The notes below the pieces were generated by a model. It did not search any database. It was not told the DNA's origin and worked only from the letters and a program-made list of their open reading frames with translations. Positions 39,980 to 46,101 of a DNA stretch of 46,101 nt are shown here, in pieces. How positions within the stretch are numbered: position 1 is the stretch's first letter; each line of letters opens with the position of its first letter. Source of the stretch: JAIUNP01 sp020161975 (lineage in GTDB: Bacteria; Pseudomonadota; Alphaproteobacteria; Rhizobiales; Beijerinckiaceae); assembly GCA_036745275.1 (NCBI GenBank), contig DAIOGK010000026.1:1-46101 (forward strand), given 5' to 3'. The position numbers were made by a program, and so were the translations under genes.

Positions 39980-40293
39980 GCAAAAATTACATTTTTTGAT
40001 TTTTGTAACTATAAAATTCGAGGCATTTTCAAGGCGGATTGAGTGATATCGTGCTGTAAGCCGTTGATTTCTCTTTCAGGTGTGCACCAACTTGCCGGTG
40101 ACAGACAGCAGGCCTCCAAGGCCAGGCAGGCCCCGACCAAAGGCTTCCTTGCCTGCCCTTCGGGGGCAGGGTACAGACACAAACCCGGATGCGCGGAGGC
40201 CGCCGGGCCGCAGTCAAATGGCATTGGTCCGGCGGAAGGGGTCGCCAGGCCACACGGCAACGTGGATATCACCCCAGGACAGGGATTTACGCC
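39980..40293 (+). promoter_or_regulatory. mdh upstream region with a structured leader
   Basis: A 314-base spacer without a gene. The first 60 bases are AT-rich and could hold the end of the tetR transcript and the mdh promoter. Bases 40101-40260 are GC-rich and hold nested inverted repeats: 40111-40123 (GGCC stem); 40125-40131 complementary to 40151-40157; 40152-40158 complementary to 40164-40170 with a UUCG-type loop; and a 10-bp stem 40200-40209 / 40226-40235. Because 40151-40158 can pair either way, alternative folds are possible. No T-run follows, so regulation, if any, would be at translation or stability. I recognise no known riboswitch. Confidence 0.45.
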
Positions 40294-41262
40294 ATGGCGC
40301 GTCGCAAGATCGCTCTCATCGGTGCTGGCCAGATCGGCGGCACGCTTGCCCATCTCGCAGCCCTCAAGGAACTGGGCGATGTTGTCCTGTTCGACATTTC
40401 CGAGGGCACGCCGCAGGGCAAGGCGCTCGACATCGCCGAATCCGCACCGGTCAGCCTTGTTGACGCCGGTCTCAAGGGCGCTAACGATTATAAGGACATC
40501 GAGGGCGCCGATGTCGTCATCGTCACCGCAGGCGTGCCGCGCAAGCCGGGCATGAGCCGCGACGATCTGATCGGCATCAACCTCAAGGTCATGGAATCGG
40601 TTGGCGCCGGCATCAAGCAGTATGCCCCCAAGGCCTTCGTGATCTGCATCACCAACCCGCTCGATGCGATGGTCTGGGCACTCCAGAAGTTCTCCGGCGT
40701 CAAGCCGAACAAGATCGTCGGCATGGCCGGCGTGCTCGATTCGGCCCGCTTCCGCCACTTCCTCGCCGACGAGTTCAACGTGTCGGTCAAGGACGTCTCT
40801 GCCTTCGTGCTTGGTGGCCATGGCGACGATATGGTGCCGCTGACCCGCTATTCGACCGTCGCCGGCATTCCGCTGCCGGACCTGATCAAGATGAAGTGGA
40901 CGACGCAGGAGCGTATCGACGCCATCGTCGACCGTACCCGCAAGGGCGGTGGCGAAATCGTGGCGCTGCTCAAGACGGGTTCGGCCTTCTATGCGCCGGC
41001 GGCTTCCGCCATCTCGATGGCTGAAAGCTACCTCAAGGATCAGAAGCGCGTGCTGCCCTGCGCTGCCTATCTCAAGAACGAGTACGGCTCCGACTGCAAC
41101 GGCATGTTCATCGGCGTGCCGGTGGTCATTGGCGAGAAGGGTGTCGAGCGCGTCGTCAAGATCAAGCTTAAGGGCGATGAAGTTGGCATGTTCGCCAAGT
41201 CGGTTGCCTCGGTGAAGGGGCTGATCGAGGCGTGTAAGGGCATCAACAAGACGCTGGCGTAA
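40294..41262 (+). CDS. mdh: Malate dehydrogenase (NAD)
   Basis: Oxidises malate to oxaloacetate in the TCA cycle. The start at 40294 (MARRKIALIGAGQIGGTLAHLA) is the conserved N-terminus and gives 322 residues, the length of the LDH-like alphaproteobacterial MDH. Seen: NAD fold IALIGAGQIGGT, substrate loop Arg in VPRKPGMSRDDL, ITNPLDAMVW, second Arg in LDSARFRHFLA, and the catalytic His in VLGGHGDDMVPL. AGGG 9-11 bases before the ATG is a weak ribosome binding site. sucC follows after 98 bases. Confidence 0.98.
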   Translation: MARRKIALIGAGQIGGTLAHLAALKELGDVVLFDISEGTPQGKALDIAESAPVSLVDAGLKGANDYKDIEGADVVIVTAGVPRKPGMSRDDLIGINLKVMESVGAGIKQYAPKAFVICITNPLDAMVWALQKFSGVKPNKIVGMAGVLDSARFRHFLADEFNVSVKDVSAFVLGGHGDDMVPLTRYSTVAGIPLPDLIKMKWTTQERIDAIVDRTRKGGGEIVALLKTGSAFYAPAASAISMAESYLKDQKRVLPCAAYLKNEYGSDCNGMFIGVPVVIGEKGVERVVKIKLKGDEVGMFAKSVASVKGLIEACKGINKTLA

Positions 41263-41280
41263 CGCGAATGGCCGGTTGCG

Positions 41281-41303
41281 AATGGCGGACCGGGTTCGCC
41301 ATT
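41281..41303 (+). repeat. Hairpin in the mdh-sucC spacer
   Basis: AATGGCG (41281-41287) and CGCCATT (41297-41303) form a 7-bp stem extendable by CG/CG outside. A direct repeat GCGAATGGC occurs just before (41265, 41278). No T-run of note, so it is more likely a processing or stability element than a full terminator. Confidence 0.4.
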
Positions 41304-41360
41304 TCGTGACTGGCCGCTTTCCAATTTGCTGCCGGCAATTCGCAATTCGCGGAGGAACAT

Positions 41361-42550
<1,190 letters not shown>

Positions 42551-42554
<4 letters not shown>

Positions 42555-42796
42555 TCTGGGGCTGGAACACCGACGATCTGCTGGTGATGGCGGTTTTTCT
42601 CGCCATCTGCGCATTTTTGGTCTTTTGCGTCGTCGTTGGTCGGCGGCGCTGGGCCTATATTCGGCAGAACAATGAAGCCCTGAACCGACAGAATGCCCGT
42701 GCGCTCGCCTTGTCGGAACAGGCAACGGTGGACCGCCAGAAACTTCTCGTAACGCTCGAAGAAATCAAGACGCTTTTGCAGGACAGGAAAAACTGA
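42551..42796 (+). CDS. Small membrane protein with a coiled-coil tail, between sucC and sucD
   Basis: I do not recognise this 81-residue protein. Residues about 8-30 are one hydrophobic helix (DDLLVMAVFLAICAFLVFCVVVG), stopped by RRRW. The rest is charged, helical and heptad-like (NNEALNRQNARALALSEQ, VTLEEIKTLLQDRKN). The start overlaps the sucC stop (ATGA) and the stop overlaps the sucD start (TGATG), so it sits in frame-coupled order between two subunits of one enzyme. Codon use resembles its neighbours. A role as a membrane tether or assembly factor is inference. It is very probably a real gene given overlaps on both sides and clear topology. Confidence 0.75.
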
Positions 42797-43683
42797 TGTC
42801 CATTCTGATCGACAAGAACACCAAGGTCATTTGCCAGGGCTTCACCGGCAAGAACGGTACCTTCCACTCCGAGCAGGCGATTGCCTACGGCACCAAGATG
42901 GTCGGCGGCACCTCGCCGGGCAAAGGTGGTTCGATCCACCTCGGCCTGCCGGTGTTCGACACAGTCGCCGAGGCGCGCAATGCCACCGGCGCTGACGCTT
43001 CGGTCGTCTACGTTCCCCCGCCGGGCGCGGCGGATGCCATCTGCGAGGCGATCGACGCGGAAATCCCGCTGATCGTCTGCATCACCGAGGGCATTCCGGT
43101 GACCGACATGATCCGTGTCAAGCGGGCGCTGTCGGGCTCGAAGTCGCGCCTCATCGGGCCGAATTGCCCCGGTGTCGTCACGGCGGGCGAATCGAAGATC
43201 GGCATCATGCCGGCCAATATCTTCAAGCCGGGCAATGTCGGCATTGTCTCGCGCTCGGGCACGCTGACCTACGAGGCGGTGTTCCAGACCACGGTCGAGG
43301 GCCTCGGCCAGACGACGGCGGTGGGTATCGGCGGCGATCCGGTGAAGGGCACCGAGTATATCGATATGCTCGAGATGTTCCTTGCCGATCCCAAGACCCA
43401 TTCGATCATCATGATCGGAGAGATCGGCGGCTCGGCGGAAGAAGATGCCGCGCAGTTCCTGAAGGACGAGGCCAAGCGTGGACGCAAGAAGCCGATGGTC
43501 GGCTTCATCGCGGGTCGCACGGCGCCTCCCGGTCGTCGTATGGGTCATGCGGGTGCGATCATCTCCGGCGGCAAGGGCGGCGCCGAGGACAAGATCGCGG
43601 CGATGGAAGCCGCTGGCGTCCGTGTTTCACCCTCGCCGGCTCGGCTCGGCAAGACGCTCGTCGACGTGCTCAAGGGCAAGTGA
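42796..43683 (+). CDS. sucD: Succinyl-CoA synthetase alpha subunit
   Basis: CoA-binding, phosphohistidine-carrying subunit. 295 residues. CoA-binding GFTGKNGTFHSEQAI (about 15-29), GGTSPGKGG, ITEGIPVTDM and GPNCPGVVTAGESKIGIMP are present, and the phosphorylated His is His251 in RMGHAGAI. ATG at 42796 overlaps the stop of the small membrane-protein gene. Followed by an intrinsic terminator. Confidence 0.98.
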   Translation: MSILIDKNTKVICQGFTGKNGTFHSEQAIAYGTKMVGGTSPGKGGSIHLGLPVFDTVAEARNATGADASVVYVPPPGAADAICEAIDAEIPLIVCITEGIPVTDMIRVKRALSGSKSRLIGPNCPGVVTAGESKIGIMPANIFKPGNVGIVSRSGTLTYEAVFQTTVEGLGQTTAVGIGGDPVKGTEYIDMLEMFLADPKTHSIIMIGEIGGSAEEDAAQFLKDEAKRGRKKPMVGFIAGRTAPPGRRMGHAGAIISGGKGGAEDKIAAMEAAGVRVSPSPARLGKTLVDVLKGK

Positions 43684-43687
43684 CACC

Positions 43688-43718
43688 AAACAGGCGCGGC
43701 TCAGTCCGCGCCTGTTTT
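43688..43718 (+). terminator. Rho-independent terminator after sucD
   Basis: A perfect 12-bp stem (43688-43699 with 43706-43717; AAACAGGCGCGG and complement), a 6-base loop, and TTTT (43715-43718). It lies 4 bases after the sucD stop and 70 bases before sucA. Confidence 0.88.
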
Positions 43719-43787
43719 CAACCGTTCCGGCCCGGTCGGGCGCGCGACGGGCAATCAGAATCCGGGTTTGGGGGAAACGAGGACAAC

Positions 43788-46101
43788 ATGGATCGCGAAT
43801 CGGACCTTTCTGCATTTTCCGGCACCAACGCAGCCTATCTCGAAACGTTGCTGGGCGAAGTCACGCCCGGCCCCTCCTGGGCCCGGGACAACTGGCCAGT
43901 CACGCCGCGCAACGATCTCATTTCCGCGCTCGACGGCAACTGGACCGTGGTGGAGAAGAAAGTCACCGACAAGCTGAAGGACAAGGCTGGTGCCGCCCCC
44001 GGCGCAGCTCCTTCGGCGGCGCAGCTTCAGGCCGCGGCGCGCGATTCGGTGCAGGCCCTGATGATGATCCGCGCCTACCGGATGCGCGGCCATCTCCATG
44101 CCGATCTCGATCCGCTCGGGCTGGAGCAGAAGAAGGACCACGAGGAGTTGCATCCCTCATCCTATGGTTTCACGGATGCGGACTGGGATCGCAAGATCTT
44201 CATCGACCATGTGCTGGGGCTTGAGTTCGCGACCATTCGCGAGATGCTCGAAATCCTGCGCCGGACCTATTGCTCGACCATCGGCTATGAATTCATGCAC
44301 ATCTCCGACCCGGCGCAGAAGTCGTGGTTGCAGGCGCGCATCGAAGGGCCGGACAAGGACATCACCTTCACCCGCGAGGGCAAAAGGGCGATCCTCAACA
44401 AGCTGGTCGAGGCCGAGGGCTTCGAGAAGTACCTCGACAAGAAGTTCACCGGCACCAAGCGTTTCGGCCTCGATGGCGGCGAATCGCTCATTCCGGCGCT
44501 TGAGCAGATCATCAAGCGCGGCGGCAATCTCGGCGTGCAGGAAATCATTTTCGGCATGGCTCATCGCGGCCGCCTGAACGTGCTGACGCAGGTGATGGCC
44601 AAGCCGCACCGGGCGCTGTTCCACGAGTTCAAGGGTGGTTCGTCCGCGCCCGACGAGGTCGAAGGTTCCGGCGACGTGAAGTATCACCTCGGCGTGTCGT
44701 CTGACCGCGAGTTTGACGGCAACCGCGTCCACCTGTCGCTGACGCCGAACCCGTCGCATCTGGAAATCGTCGATCCGGTCGTGCTCGGCCGCGTCCGCGC
44801 CAAGCAGGACCAGCAGAATTGCCCGCCGGAAGATCGCACAGCGGTGATGCCGCTGCTGATCCACGGTGACGCAGCCTTCGCCGGGCAGGGCGTGGTGGCC
44901 GAGTGTTTTGGTCTCTCGGGCCTCAAGGGCTACCGGACCGGCGGCTGGATTTCCTTCATCATCAACAACCAGATCGGCTTCACGACCTATCCGCGCTTCT
45001 CGCGGTCCTCTCCCTATCCGTCCGATCTCGGCAAGATCGTCGAGGCGCCGATTTTCCACGTCAACGGTGATGATCCCGAGGCGGTGGTGTTCGTTGCCAA
45101 GGTTGCGACCGAGTTCCGGCAGAAGTTCCAGAAGCCGGTTGTCATCGACATGTGGTGCTATCGCCGCTTCGGTCACAATGAGGGCGACGAGCCGTCCTTC
45201 ACGCAGCCGCTGATGTACAAGATCATCCGCGCGCATCGCACCACGCTTGAACTCTATGCCGACAAACTGATCGGCGAAGGCTTGGTCACGCAGGCCGAAG
45301 TCGACAAGATGCGGGCTGACTGGCAACAGCGGCTCGATGTGGAGTTTGAGGCCGGCCAGTCTTACAAGCCGAACAAGGCCGACTGGCTGGACGGCAAGTG
45401 GCAGGGCCTCAAGGCTGCCGCCTCCGAAACGCGGGATGATCCGCGGCGCGGCCAGACCGGCGTCGATGCCGAAACGCTGAAGCGGATCGGGCGGGCGATC
45501 ACGCGCGTGCCCGAGGGCATGAACATCCACCGCACCATCCAGCGCTTCCAGGAAGCGCGTGCCAAGATGATCGAGACGGGGCAGGGCATTGACTGGGCGA
45601 TGGCCGAAGCGCTTGCCTTCGGCACGCTGCTGGACGAAGGACACGCCGTGCGTCTCTCCGGTCAGGATTGCGAGCGCGGCACTTTCAGTCAGCGTCATTC
45701 GGTGCTGATCGATCAGGAAACCGAGAACCGCTACACGCCGCTCAACCATATCCGGGAAGGGCAGAAGCGCTACGAGGTCATCAACTCGATGCTCTCGGAA
45801 GAGGCGGTGCTTGGCTTCGACTACGGTTACTCGCTGGCCGAACCCAATGCACTGACGCTGTGGGAAGGCCAGTTCGGCGACTTTGCCAATGGCGCGCAGG
45901 TGCTGTTCGACCAGTTCATCTCATCCGGTGAGCGCAAGTGGCTGCGCATGTCCGGCCTCGTCTGCCTGCTGCCGCATGGCTATGAGGGCCAGGGTCCGGA
46001 ACATTCCTCGGCCCGCCTGGAGCGCTTCCTGCAGATGTGCGCGGAAGACAACATGCAGGTGGCGAACTGCTCGACGCCCGCGAGCTACTTCCACATCCTG
46101 C
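43788..46101 (+). CDS. sucA: 2-oxoglutarate dehydrogenase E1 component (3' partial)
   Basis: ThDP-dependent E1 that decarboxylates 2-oxoglutarate. It starts at 43788 (MDRESDLSAFSGTNAAYLETLLG) behind AACGAGGACAAC and stays open to the window end, 771 codons of about 990. Seen: RAYRMRGHLHADLDPLG, GYEFMHISDPAQKSWLQ, RFGLDGGESLIPALE, FGMAHRGRLNVLTQV, LTPNPSHLEIVDPVV, and the ThDP motif GDAAFAGQGVVAE ... IINNQIGFTT. The GHNEGDEPSFTQP region and the start of the transketolase pyrimidine domain (SGQDCERGTFSQRH) are also visible. sucB would be expected beyond the edge. Confidence 0.98.
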   Translation, partial: MDRESDLSAFSGTNAAYLETLLGEVTPGPSWARDNWPVTPRNDLISALDGNWTVVEKKVTDKLKDKAGAAPGAAPSAAQLQAAARDSVQALMMIRAYRMRGHLHADLDPLGLEQKKDHEELHPSSYGFTDADWDRKIFIDHVLGLEFATIREMLEILRRTYCSTIGYEFMHISDPAQKSWLQARIEGPDKDITFTREGKRAILNKLVEAEGFEKYLDKKFTGTKRFGLDGGESLIPALEQIIKRGGNLGVQEIIFGMAHRGRLNVLTQVMAKPHRALFHEFKGGSSAPDEVEGSGDVKYHLGVSSDREFDGNRVHLSLTPNPSHLEIVDPVVLGRVRAKQDQQNCPPEDRTAVMPLLIHGDAAFAGQGVVAECFGLSGLKGYRTGGWISFIINNQIGFTTYPRFSRSSPYPSDLGKIVEAPIFHVNGDDPEAVVFVAKVATEFRQKFQKPVVIDMWCYRRFGHNEGDEPSFTQPLMYKIIRAHRTTLELYADKLIGEGLVTQAEVDKMRADWQQRLDVEFEAGQSYKPNKADWLDGKWQGLKAAASETRDDPRRGQTGVDAETLKRIGRAITRVPEGMNIHRTIQRFQEARAKMIETGQGIDWAMAEALAFGTLLDEGHAVRLSGQDCERGTFSQRHSVLIDQETENRYTPLNHIREGQKRYEVINSMLSEEAVLGFDYGYSLAEPNALTLWEGQFGDFANGAQVLFDQFISSGERKWLRMSGLVCLLPHGYEGQGPEHSSARLERFLQMCAEDNMQVANCSTPASYFHIL

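Overview
This is a contiguous, GC-rich chromosomal stretch of an alphaproteobacterium, most likely of the Rhizobiales/Hyphomicrobiales. The basis is the aroK/aroB and xerD-accA-YafK order, the ATP synthase zeta (DUF1476) gene, an NdvA-like glucan exporter, PhaR-type PHB control, an Omp19/Inh-like lipoprotein, and the mdh-sucC-sucD-sucA cluster. I do not name a genus. I see no phage, insertion sequence, integron or CRISPR array. Both ends cut through genes: secA lacks its start and sucA its end.

Layout. 1-6.3 kb: secA (partial), mtgA and a methyltransferase on the minus strand, gloB, a GNAT acetyltransferase and an EamA transporter. 6.4-11 kb: phaA-phaB (minus), divergent phaR, and an EAL protein with a degenerate GGDEF domain. 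11.2-16.4 kb: rpmF, a farnesyl-type prenyl synthase, and a MacAB-type efflux operon whose adaptor carries an inserted LTxxQ-like segment. 16.4-18.7 kb: HpaI-type aldolase, ATP synthase zeta subunit, purC. 18.8-25.2 kb: folE-queD (pterin chemistry), divergent from a PruR-like periplasmic pterin-binding-fold protein, a DcpA-like GGDEF-EAL protein and NdvA. 25.3-31.6 kb: aroKB, a 49-residue membrane protein, xerD, accA, a YafK-type L,D-transpeptidase lipoprotein, tRNA-Ala(CGC), yggT and a DUF167 gene. 31.8-36.5 kb: sdhCDA, a strong terminator, an acyltransferase-3 gene, then sdhB. 36.6-40 kb: Omp19-like lipoprotein, GNAT, zapE, TetR regulator. 40.3-46.1 kb: mdh, sucC, a small membrane protein gene, sucD, sucA.

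How the parts fit. Two large blocks serve the TCA cycle (sdhCDAB and mdh-sucCD-sucA). The pha genes handle PHB storage. The most striking unit is 18.8-25.2 kb: a pterin-forming gene pair lies head to head with a pair resembling the pterin-responsive PruR-DcpA c-di-GMP pathway known from Agrobacterium, followed by a cyclic-glucan exporter. The shared 374-base spacer holds CtrA-like boxes and repeated TTGCA words. This arrangement suggests a self-contained pterin-to-c-di-GMP circuit; it is inference from gene order and motifs. Other second-look items are the small membrane protein gene tightly coupled between sucC and sucD, the splitting of the sdh operon, the structured leader before mdh, and a hairpin whose 3' arm is the probable ndvA ribosome binding site.
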